Shown: positions 1 to 6,372 of the stretch, in pieces | How positions within the stretch are numbered: position 1 is the stretch's first letter | How the letters are laid out: each line of letters starts with the position of its first letter | Source: Paraliobacillus quinghaiensis | GTDB lineage: Bacteria > Bacillota > Bacilli > Bacillales > Amphibacillaceae | DNA length: 32,492 nucleotides | NCBI RefSeq assembly: GCF_003426025.1 | Contig: NZ_QJSH01000032.1 | Span: forward strand, 1-32,492 | Direction of reading: 5' to 3' | Notes under the pieces: model-generated | Told to the model about the DNA's origin: nothing | Seen by the model: the letters and a program-made list of their open reading frames with translations, nothing else | The model's database searches: none | Translations under genes and position numbers: made by a program

Positions 1-127
1 GAAATGGGGACTTAAGGATATGAACATCCTCTACCAGATAAGATACTCAAAAGGTTGAACCGCCGTATACGGATCCGTACGTACGGTGGTGTGAGAGGTC
101 GGGGCTGTGAAGCCCCTCCTACTCGAT
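1..127 (+). mobile_element. Group II intron, 3' end (domains V and VI)
   Basis: This is the 3' tail of a group II intron entering from the left edge; its reverse transcriptase gene is outside the window. Domain V is visible as ACCGCCGTA (59-67) pairing with TACGGTGGT (82-90), with an inner stem closing on a GGATCC-containing loop and a CGC triad at 61-63. Domain VI follows: GAG-AGG (93-98) pairs with CCT-A-CTC (118-124), leaving a bulged A at 121 as the expected lariat branch point, above a GGGGCT/AGCCCC hairpin. The end ...CTACTCGAT is typical of bacterial introns, and A121 is seven bases from position 127, the usual spacing. The exact 3' splice site (127, within about 1 base) and the intron class are inferred. 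Confidence 0.85.
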
Positions 128-172
128 TTCGGTTTGTGCTGTTCCCCAAGGAGTCTCCGTGTATTTCCTCCG
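128..172 (-). repeat. Partial copy of palindromic Bacillaceae intergenic repeat, cut by the intron
   Basis: Read on the minus strand, this 3' flank of the intron contains GGAACAGCAC followed by a GAAAT-like stretch. The same landmarks occur in the intact repeat at about 305-430 (GGAACAGCAC, then CTGAAAATCC). The preceding minus-strand bases GGAGACTCC also correspond loosely to TGACACTCT of the full copy. The similarity stops at the intron junction, as expected if the intron entered a second, oppositely oriented copy of the repeat. The other half of this copy should lie on the far side of the intron, outside the window. Confidence 0.55.
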
Positions 173-304
173 CCTGTGTTCATCATCCTGTGTAAAAGGC
201 AGTTTATTTTCTAATTTTTAGTAGAAATTCAAAAACTTCATTGATATAACTTTTCAATACGTACAAGATTTGGTGAAAGCAAACAATTATGCGCTATATA
301 AGCG

Positions 305-430
305 AAGGTAACAAATGGGTGACACTCTAGCAGGAACAGCACGGGCTGAAAATCCACTCAGTAAAGCGTCTTTTGCTTTGCTGAGTTAGTTGAAGCCGTG
401 CCTGCAGAAAGGGAGCCCATTTGTTTCCGT
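305..430 (+). repeat. Structured palindromic intergenic repeat (possible RNA)
   Basis: A nested set of inverted repeats spans this stretch. An outer stem pairs ACAAATGGG (311-319) with CCCATTTGT (415-423). A middle stem pairs GCAGG and GCACGG with CCGTGC and CCTGC across a small AACA internal loop. An apical stem pairs ACTCAG..AAGC with GCTT..CTGAGT. The GGAACAGCACGGGCTGAA..GAAGCCGTGCC layout matches, from memory, a family of imperfect palindromes scattered between genes in Bacillaceae chromosomes. No protein is convincingly encoded: the only overlapping open frame starts at GTG 398 with no ribosome binding site. It could be inert repeat DNA, a MITE-like element, or part of an RNA ending at the terminator near 540. 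Confidence 0.7.
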
Positions 431-515
431 AGCGTCATTCGAGCATCGAAAGATAACAAATTTTCTGAAAGAATAGTAACTCAAGTAAATCCTGCTTATT
501 TTAATGTTGTAAAGG

Positions 516-543
516 ACCGGGATGGGTTTACCCGGTTTTTTTT
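516..543 (+). terminator. Rho-independent terminator
   Basis: ACCGGG (516-521) pairs with CCCGGT (531-536) around a nine-base loop and is followed by a run of eight T. No gene ends just upstream, so it either ends a transcript covering the structured repeat or is the remnant of a former gene end. Confidence 0.7.
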
Positions 544-615
544 ACGTATATGTATTCAACAGTGGAAGGATAATAAACCTGAGTAGTTACAAAAACTAAA
601 CTGAGGTGATATATT

Positions 616-1017
616 ATGAAAAAAGCAGCGGTGATCCTTGTATTAGTAATAATTTTTGTGAGCCATCATACACCAGTTCAGTCAAAAACAATTAATGAAG
701 CTGATACTGAGTTATGCGATACACTCAAATATGCATTAATTAATAGCTTGAGAGACCCAATAGATAAAGCAATAACTGAAATATATAGCGATGATAAAGA
801 TGCTCCAGAAGGTCTAATGTGGATTTCCTATGATACGGAGATCTTAAAGATAAATCAGCTTTATGGAGTAGGCGGGGAATATGAAATCACGTTAAAAGTA
901 AAACCTTTTTATCGTGCACATATAACCTATGGAGAAGATCTAATTGTGGTAAACTCAGATGGTGAATTAATCTCTTATGACCATTTGAAAACATATCCAA
1001 ATGTGGGTTTAAACTAG
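616..1017 (+). CDS. Secreted DUF3888 family protein
   Basis: A 133-residue protein with an N-terminal signal peptide: MKKAA, a hydrophobic core to about residue 17, then a likely cleavage region near VQSKT. The mature part carries the features of DUF3888 proteins of Bacillaceae: an LCDTLKYALINSLRDPI helix, an APEG turn, and a YEITLKVKPFY strand region ending in a G(D)LI-type segment. The function of that family is not known. Start ATG 616 follows GAGGTGAT with good spacing. It stands alone between the terminator near 540 and the one at 1056-1092. Export beyond the membrane is inferred from the signal peptide; no lipobox is present. Confidence 0.75.
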   Translation: MKKAAVILVLVIIFVSHHTPVQSKTINEADTELCDTLKYALINSLRDPIDKAITEIYSDDKDAPEGLMWISYDTEILKINQLYGVGGEYEITLKVKPFYRAHITYGEDLIVVNSDGELISYDHLKTYPNVGLN

Positions 1018-1055
1018 CTAAAAAAAGCCCGTCTCCAAATTTCAATAGTTAGAAG

Positions 1056-1092
1056 AAAGAGCATTAAATCGCTTTGTGATTTAATGCTCTTT
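1056..1092. terminator. Bidirectional terminator
   Basis: A perfect 15-bp stem, AAAGAGCATTAAATC (1056-1070) with GATTTAATGCTCTTT (1078-1092), has a seven-base loop and T-rich flanks on both strands. It lies between the convergent DUF3888 gene (plus) and the iron transporter operon (minus) and can serve both. Confidence 0.8.
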
Positions 1093-1155
1093 TCTTTGTA
1101 TCTTTACTAGTTGTTGCTCCAAATTGAATTACTTCGACAGATTCATGAGGTGCTG

Positions 1156-1851
1156 TTATAACTCATTAACAGAAGCGAGCATATCACAAGGTTTTCCTGA
1201 TTTTTCAATTTTACCTTCTTGTAAATAAATCATATTATCAGCTATTGCGCGTGCATCATTTTGATCGTGGGTAACAAATATAGATGTAATCCCGGTTTTT
1301 TTTAATATCTTTCTTAACTCTTCTCTGATTTTGTAATGCAAATTAGCATCTAAATTACTAAACGGCTCATCGAATAATAGTAATGATGGGTTAGGAGCTA
1401 ACGCTCTAGCTAGAGCAACTCTTTGCTGTTGACCACCACTTAATTCATAGGGATACCTTTTGTGATATTCTGTTAAATTTACCAAGTCTAATACTTCTTC
1501 CAGACGCTCTCGTTTTTGCTTGCGATTTTTATTTAGTAAGCCAAATGTAACATTTTCAGCTACCGTCATATGAGGGAAAAGTGCATAGTCTTGGAATACC
1601 ATACCAATCCCGCGCTGTTCAGGTAAAATGAATTGTGAATTATCCACAATAACCTTATTGTTAACCTTAATCGATCCTTTGGAAGGAAGTTCCAAACCAG
1701 CGATTAAACGTAGGATCGTACTCTTCCCGCTACCACTTTCACCTAAAATAGAAACAATCTCTCCCTTCTCAATAACAGTTGAAAAGTTTTTGATTGTTGG
1801 ACTTTTAGCATTTTTATAGTAGAAACATAAATCCTCAATTTGAATGTACAT
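1156..1851 (-). CDS. Iron(III) ABC transporter, ATP-binding protein (FbpC/FutC type)
   Basis: A 231-residue ABC ATPase that would energise iron(III) import with the permease and binding protein upstream. Visible motifs are Walker A GESGSGKS (37-44), Q-loop Gln87, signature LSGGQQQR (137-144), Walker B LLLFDE (157-162), D-loop and H-loop His195. The wording of the Q-loop and signature regions (GMVFQDYALFPHMTVAEN) is that of the iron/sulfate/polyamine importer class. Classical FbpC proteins are about 340-350 residues with a C-terminal TOBE domain; this one ends after the nucleotide-binding domain, so the regulatory domain is absent. Its ATG overlaps the permease stop codon (TAATG), indicating translational coupling. 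It is the last gene of the Fur-controlled operon and is followed by the terminator at 1056-1092. Confidence 0.88.
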   Translation of the reverse strand: MYIQIEDLCFYYKNAKSPTIKNFSTVIEKGEIVSILGESGSGKSTILRLIAGLELPSKGSIKVNNKVIVDNSQFILPEQRGIGMVFQDYALFPHMTVAENVTFGLLNKNRKQKRERLEEVLDLVNLTEYHKRYPYELSGGQQQRVALARALAPNPSLLLFDEPFSNLDANLHYKIREELRKILKKTGITSIFVTHDQNDARAIADNMIYLQEGKIEKSGKPCDMLASVNEL

Positions 1852-3500
1852 TAGCTTGGCTCCTTATCAAGAATTTTGTAAAAGAAGAAGATTAGTAATG
1901 CGCTAATACTAATAATGAATAAAGACGGTATGGCTGCTTCATGGATTTTTTCATCACTTGCATATTGAAAAGCTTTGGTTGCTAAAGTTTCAAAATTAAA
2001 AGGTCTTAATAGTAAGGTTAATGGTAATTCCTTGATAATTTCTATCCAAGCGAGAATAAAACCACCGACTACAGCCCCTCTGATAAGCTTTAGATCTACC
2101 TTGAAAAATGTCTTTGTTACACTCATGCCTAACGTTCGGGATGCTTCTGTGAAATTTTTACCTACCTTTTCAAATCCTGCTTCAATTGAATTATAACCAA
2201 TCGCTAAAAAGCGAATCACATAAGCGAAAGACAGCATTACTAAACTAGTACTTAAAAGTAAAGTTGGAGACATTCCGAGTCGGGCGTAGAAGCCAAATAA
2301 AGCTTTATCCAAGTCAAGAAACAAAGTAAGTACACCGATTGCAATTACCGCACCAGGAATCGAGTACCCTAAAATGGTAATCTTTGAAGCTATTTTGGCG
2401 AAAATGCTGTTATTTAATCGCGTGAAATTGCCAATTACCAAAGCAATGATAACAATTAACAGTGCAGAGACACTAGCTACAAGAATGGAATTACCTATTA
2501 AACTGTAAAACTCTTTACTCAAGACCTTTTCATAAGTCATAAACATCCAAAGGATAAGCTGGATAACAGGAAATAAAAATGCAAAACTAAAAATGCCAAA
2601 GCAATAGATTGTGGTTATGCTTGCTTTCCAACCTTTTAAATGATTAGGTTGCAAAGGTCTGATTTTCGAAGATGCATAACTATATTTCCTTCTACCTCTA
2701 ATTATTTTTTCAAGTAACAAAATAATTAGTACTAAAAGCATCAAGGTCCCGGCCAATTTAATTGCAGACGTCAAATCTCCTAAACCAAACCAAGTTTGGA
2801 AAATGGCTGTACTAAAAGTTTGAATTCCAAAATATTTTACAACACCGTAGTCATTTAGTAGTTCTAAGATAACTAAACTAACGCCACCAACAATCGCAAC
2901 TCTTGATATCGGAAGGACAATTCGAAAGAAAATACGCCAGCCGTTACTGCCAAGGATCCTAGCATTCTCAATCATAGATGCCGATTGTTTTTCCAAAAAA
3001 GCTCTGGTGATCGTGTACACATACGGAAAAAGAAATAGCGTAAAGATAAAAATAGCCCCAGGCATGTTCATGATGTCAAAATATCTTTGATTTACGCTTA
3101 TATCAAACGAATTTCTGAGAGTGGATTGAATCAAACCAGTGTAGTTCAAGATTCCATGATAGGTATATGCGCCAATATAAGGTGGTATTGCAAGAGGAAG
3201 CATTAATCCCCATTTCAAAAACCTTTTAAATGGAAAATCATAAGCCGTGACTATCCAAGCTAGACTAACCCCAATTAAAGTTGTAAAAAGACCAGTAAAT
3301 ACCACAAGAATTAGCGTATTTATAATATATTTTTTCAACATATATTGTTTAATATGTTCCCAGTTTTCATTTGGTTCTGAGAAGAATTGTAAAATAATAG
3401 ATAGATTAGGTGATAAGATTAGAATAACAAATAGAATACTAAGGATGGACCAGATATTTAGATGAATAGAGATATTTCTTATGATTCGCACCGTTGACAC
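1851..3500 (-). CDS. Iron(III) ABC transporter, fused permease (FbpB/FutB type)
   Basis: A 549-residue integral membrane protein made of two tandem BPD_transp_1 permease domains, as is normal for FbpB/FutB-type iron importers. Each half carries an EAA-type coupling motif that docks on the ATPase: about ENARILGSNGWRIFFRIVLP in the first half, and EASRTLGMSVTKTFFKVDL in the second. Twelve or so hydrophobic segments are visible. It is the second gene of the operon: 97 bp separate it from the binding-protein gene, with a hairpin in the gap, and its stop overlaps the ATPase start by one base. Substrate is assigned from the binding protein and the Fur sites; the permease sequence alone would not exclude a related inorganic anion or thiamine transporter. 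Confidence 0.87.
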   Translation of the reverse strand: MSTVRIIRNISIHLNIWSILSILFVILILSPNLSIILQFFSEPNENWEHIKQYMLKKYIINTLILVVFTGLFTTLIGVSLAWIVTAYDFPFKRFLKWGLMLPLAIPPYIGAYTYHGILNYTGLIQSTLRNSFDISVNQRYFDIMNMPGAIFIFTLFLFPYVYTITRAFLEKQSASMIENARILGSNGWRIFFRIVLPISRVAIVGGVSLVILELLNDYGVVKYFGIQTFSTAIFQTWFGLGDLTSAIKLAGTLMLLVLIILLLEKIIRGRRKYSYASSKIRPLQPNHLKGWKASITTIYCFGIFSFAFLFPVIQLILWMFMTYEKVLSKEFYSLIGNSILVASVSALLIVIIALVIGNFTRLNNSIFAKIASKITILGYSIPGAVIAIGVLTLFLDLDKALFGFYARLGMSPTLLLSTSLVMLSFAYVIRFLAIGYNSIEAGFEKVGKNFTEASRTLGMSVTKTFFKVDLKLIRGAVVGGFILAWIEIIKELPLTLLLRPFNFETLATKAFQYASDEKIHEAAIPSLFIISISALLIFFFYKILDKEPS

Positions 3501-3561
3501 GTCCTAACTAGATGCAATTATAAATTTGAATGGTTATGTTTAAAAGTTTTTTTAAAAATAA

Positions 3562-3590
3562 AATGTCGCATCAAGTAATGATACGACATT
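3562..3590 (-). terminator. Intra-operon hairpin (partial terminator) after the binding-protein gene
   Basis: On the minus strand AATGTCGTATCA pairs with TGATGCGACATT (12 bp, one G-U) around a five-base loop, followed by TTTATTTTTAAAAAAAC. The U tract is broken, so it probably acts as a leaky terminator or RNA stabiliser that leaves more binding-protein mRNA than permease/ATPase mRNA. Confidence 0.6.
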
Positions 3591-3597
3591 CTATTAA

Positions 3598-4653
3598 TTA
3601 TTTCCAATCCACTTCGTTAAAAATCATCACAGCGTCTGGGTTATTTTCACCAAGGATTGTTAAATTAATATCTTGCTCCTTGAATTCTCCCCAAGATTTT
3701 AATAACTCTGAAGGTTCAACTTCTGGATTTACTGGATACTCATAGTTCGTTTCTGCGAATTGGCCTTGTGCTTCTTCACTAGATAGAAATTCAATTAATT
3801 TAATTGCATTTTCTTTATTTTTTGCATGTTTAGTGACACCTAGACCACTAACATTAATATGTGTACCAGTTGTGTCCTGATTTGGGAAGAAAATAGATAA
3901 GTTTTCTGCTACTTTCACTTCTTCAGGGTCTTCAGAGTTTAACATATTGCCAAAGTAATACGTATTTATTACAGCCAAGTCACCAATTCCAGCAGCAATT
4001 GCTTTTGCTTGATCTCTATCGCCACCTTGTGGTTCACGTGCCATATTTTCTACAATCCCTTTTGCCCAAACCTTTGCTTGTTCTTTCCCATTTAACTCGA
4101 TTAAAGAAGCTAGTAATGATTGGTTGTATATGTTTGAAGAAGAACGAATTAAAACTTTTTCATTCCATTTTTCATCGGTTAGTGCCTCATAAGTGGAAAG
4201 TTCTGAAGGGTCAACACGATCAGTTGCATAGACAATTGCACGTGCACGCTTCGTAAGTCCAAACCACTGGTTATCTTTATCACGAAGATTCTCTGGAATA
4301 TTTTCATTGATCGTATCACTTTCTACAGATTGAAGTAAGTCATCTGTCTTTGCTCGGTGAAGACGACCAGCATCAGCTGTAAAGAATAAATCAGCTTCAG
4401 TTGCTTCTCCCTCACGAGAAATTCGTTCGATCAATTCATCAGATTCGCCTTTGATAATATTTACATCAATACCAGTGTCTTCAGTAAATTTATCGAAAAG
4501 TACATCATCTGTTTCATAATGGCGACTTGTGTATAAATTCACTTCTTTGCTGTCGTCTGTTTCTGATTTTGTTTCATCATTCGCACATCCTGTTGCAATA
4601 AGCAAAAATGTTAGTAACAGGCTAATAACTAAAAGATGTCTGTTTCTTTTCAT
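3598..4653 (-). CDS. Iron(III) ABC transporter, substrate-binding lipoprotein (FbpA/FutA type)
   Basis: A 351-residue lipoprotein that captures ferric iron outside the membrane. A basic N-terminus, hydrophobic core and lipobox IATGC put the lipidated cysteine at residue 23. The mature protein begins with the NLYTSRHYETD strand typical of FutA/FbpA class proteins, whose His and Tyr can ligate iron, and contains a later INTYYFGNM segment holding the paired tyrosines that usually complete the site. The lobes include DLFFTADAGRLHRA and NVSGLGVTKHAKN. Start ATG 4653 follows GGGAGAG. It is first in the operon behind a promoter overlapped by two Fur boxes, so it should be made under iron limitation. 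Iron-ligand residues are assigned by family resemblance, not by structure. Confidence 0.9.
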   Translation of the reverse strand: MKRNRHLLVISLLLTFLLIATGCANDETKSETDDSKEVNLYTSRHYETDDVLFDKFTEDTGIDVNIIKGESDELIERISREGEATEADLFFTADAGRLHRAKTDDLLQSVESDTINENIPENLRDKDNQWFGLTKRARAIVYATDRVDPSELSTYEALTDEKWNEKVLIRSSSNIYNQSLLASLIELNGKEQAKVWAKGIVENMAREPQGGDRDQAKAIAAGIGDLAVINTYYFGNMLNSEDPEEVKVAENLSIFFPNQDTTGTHINVSGLGVTKHAKNKENAIKLIEFLSSEEAQGQFAETNYEYPVNPEVEPSELLKSWGEFKEQDINLTILGENNPDAVMIFNEVDWK

Positions 4654-4684
4654 TTAATTCTCTCCCTTTATGTATGCTTTATAT

Positions 4685-4726
4685 TGAAAATGATTCTCAT
4701 TTAAATTATACTGATAATCATTCTCA
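4685..4726 (-). promoter_or_regulatory. Two Fur boxes controlling the iron transporter operon
   Basis: Two 15-mers resemble the Bacillus 7-1-7 Fur site TGATAATNATTATCA. TGATAATCATTCTCA (4712-4726) matches 13 of the 14 defined positions, and TGAAAATGATTCTCA (4685-4699) matches 12. The first exactly occupies the -35/-10 spacer and the second lies just downstream of the -10 box, so repressor binding would block polymerase when iron is plentiful. Confidence 0.88.
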
Positions 4727-4732
4727 AGTCAA
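4705..4732 (-). promoter_or_regulatory. SigA-type promoter of the iron transporter operon
   Basis: On the minus strand TTGACT (4732-4727) and TATAAT (4710-4705) are separated by 16 bp. Transcription would start about 45 bp before the binding-protein ATG at 4653. The spacer is one of the Fur boxes. Confidence 0.75.
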
Positions 4733-4787
4733 GAGTTTCTAAACAAAAATATTTAGAATATTTCAAATGAAGGGAGACCAAAAAATA

Positions 4788-4813
4788 GGAACAAGGCAAT
4801 AGAGCCTTGTTCC
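4788..4813 (-). terminator. Terminator of the SEC-C gene
   Basis: GGAACAAGGC (4788-4797) pairs perfectly with GCCTTGTTCC (4804-4813). On the minus strand it is followed by a TATTTTTT run. It lies about 50 bp past the stop of the minus-strand SEC-C gene. Confidence 0.82.
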
Positions 4814-4864
4814 GTAATGTATTAAATAGGTATTGATCAAATAGCTAATCAAAATTTAATTTGG

Positions 4865-6052
4865 TTATTTCAAACAACACTTTTTGTATTTTTTTCCGCT
4901 CCCACATGGACAAGGTTGATTACGACCAATTTTCTTACGGCTTCTAATGTCTGCTACATTATTTTTTGCTTTTACAGCGGGACGATTTTGAGATAGATCA
5001 CGAGGCATGTGTCCTTTTAATGTCCACATACGTGTATTATTAGATAATGTCATAATCTCATCTGCTATTTGCTGCTGCGATTCAAAAGAGGAAATTTCAA
5101 TTGAACTCTGCAGATATTGCATCATTACAGAAGGAGAGGTTTCTGCATTAATCATATTCGTAAACTGGTATGCTATTTCATCAGCAAATTGTTCATCTAG
5201 GTCATGCTGTTTAATTAGGAATTGGATAAATTTTTTCATAGCAGGCGTTCTATCAACATAGCCTGGCTCACCAGCTTTTAAGAGTTGCTCCTTTGTAAAA
5301 GGATAAAAGGGAACACTCGGCCTTTTAGCATGTTCGGCAAGTATTTTATGCGGATCGACAACGCGTTCATCACTAAATCCAAATACGTTAGGCTTTATCT
5401 GGCCGTAAGCACTTGCTTCACCAATGACATTGAAATAGTCATGCGAATTGATATCCTGCTTTAAAATCGCTTCTATTTTAGATACTATTGATACTTCTTC
5501 TAAGACACCATAGTAATAAAGCATACCGTTTGTAAGCTGAATCCATTCTTGATTACGTTGAACAATTGCCTCGATGCGATCGTGATCTTGTTGCTTGAAA
5601 AGTTCGATTAAATCAGTTGGGATCGTTAAGATTTTTTGTTTATCATATATACCAAGGTAAATAACACCGAATTCCATTAATGCTTCCACTTTTGATAGTG
5701 GGACGTCATCTGCAAGTGCAATCCCGTTATTCTCACAAATTGATGTAACAAGTTCATATCTTTCTTGGTCTATAATGTTGAAAAATTTTTCGATGTTTTC
5801 TGGAATTAGTCGTTCAAGCTCTTTAGCAAGTGCTGCTTTATTTAAGGAGCTAATTCCTTTTAGGTTAAGTTTTTTACGAATCTTGTCCATTTGTTGTTTT
5901 GTTAACCTGTTTAAATGAACAGTAAGTGGAGCTTGTAAATCCTCAATCGCTTGAAACAAGTGTTGCTCATTTTTTTTATCTTGTTGCGCGCGAATAGACT
6001 TCGCACCTTCTATCGCATCTGTTAATAATGTCTTATCTTTAGTTGTGATCAT
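4865..6052 (-). CDS. SEC-C motif zinc-binding protein of unknown function
   Basis: A 395-residue, mostly helical protein. The last 20 residues (IGRNQPCPCGSGKKYKKCC) form a SEC-C motif, the Cys-rich zinc site also found at the end of SecA, here next to a basic RSRKK stretch. The N-terminal part (about residues 40-90) has a helix-turn-helix-like segment (MDKIRKKLNLKGISSLNKAALAKELERL) resembling Rho N-terminal/SAP-like folds, which often touch nucleic acid. The middle part is unassigned. Start ATG 6052 follows AAGGAAGG. Single gene with its own terminator at 4788-4813, divergent from the helicase gene across 320 bp. Many SEC-C proteins in Firmicutes are uncharacterised, so I give no function. 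The zinc site is seen; nucleic-acid contact is only a guess. Confidence 0.78.
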   Translation of the reverse strand: MITTKDKTLLTDAIEGAKSIRAQQDKKNEQHLFQAIEDLQAPLTVHLNRLTKQQMDKIRKKLNLKGISSLNKAALAKELERLIPENIEKFFNIIDQERYELVTSICENNGIALADDVPLSKVEALMEFGVIYLGIYDKQKILTIPTDLIELFKQQDHDRIEAIVQRNQEWIQLTNGMLYYYGVLEEVSIVSKIEAILKQDINSHDYFNVIGEASAYGQIKPNVFGFSDERVVDPHKILAEHAKRPSVPFYPFTKEQLLKAGEPGYVDRTPAMKKFIQFLIKQHDLDEQFADEIAYQFTNMINAETSPSVMMQYLQSSIEISSFESQQQIADEIMTLSNNTRMWTLKGHMPRDLSQNRPAVKAKNNVADIRSRKKIGRNQPCPCGSGKKYKKCCLK

Positions 6053-6372
6053 ATCAATTTCCTTCCTTTTATAATAGATTAGTTAGTTTATTCAATTGAT
6101 CAGGGTACGTTTCGACCGTGAATAGTATGTTTAATACTATTCTAGCAAAAATGGATAGATAGTGACATAGCGTCTAAGAGCTAGTTTTGTCGAACGGTGA
6201 TTTTATTCAAATTGACCTGTGATTCGATCAAACTTTTGCGTAATTCGATCAAAAATTCCGATTGTTCGATTAAACACTAAGAAATATATATATGTTAAAA
6301 TATGAAGGGTGATAGGTTATGAATCTAACAATATTGCATGATAGATAAAATAGAGTCCAAGGACGGGATACC
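6053..6372. other. Divergent intergenic region
   Basis: A 320-bp gap between the divergent SEC-C and helicase genes. It contains the SEC-C ribosome binding site at its left end, a perfect small hairpin (GAATAGTAT with ATACTATTC, about 6119-6141), the three-unit 21-bp repeat (6222-6274) and AT-rich DNA with a TAAAAT box near 6293-6300 that may belong to the helicase promoter. No gene is seen. Confidence 0.6.
6222..6274 (+). repeat. 21-bp-period intergenic repeat, cluster 1 (three units)
   Basis: TTCGATCAAA, TTCGATCAAA and TTCGATTAAA start at 6223, 6244 and 6265, exactly 21 bp apart, with variable 11-bp spacers. The first unit is preceded by GTGA, as in cluster 3. Related clusters lie at 10974 and 14507. 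Confidence 0.85.

Noticed and set aside
305-430. T-box, c-di-GMP or other known riboswitch
   Set aside because: None of the conserved cores of the riboswitches I can recall is present, and the next gene is beyond a terminator.
398-586. 62-codon open frame starting GTG inside the structured repeat
   Set aside because: No ribosome binding site, it runs through palindromic DNA and a terminator, and the product has no coherent composition.
6222-6274. CRISPR array
   Set aside because: Repeats are about 10 bp with 11-bp spacers and only three or four units; no cas genes are in the window.
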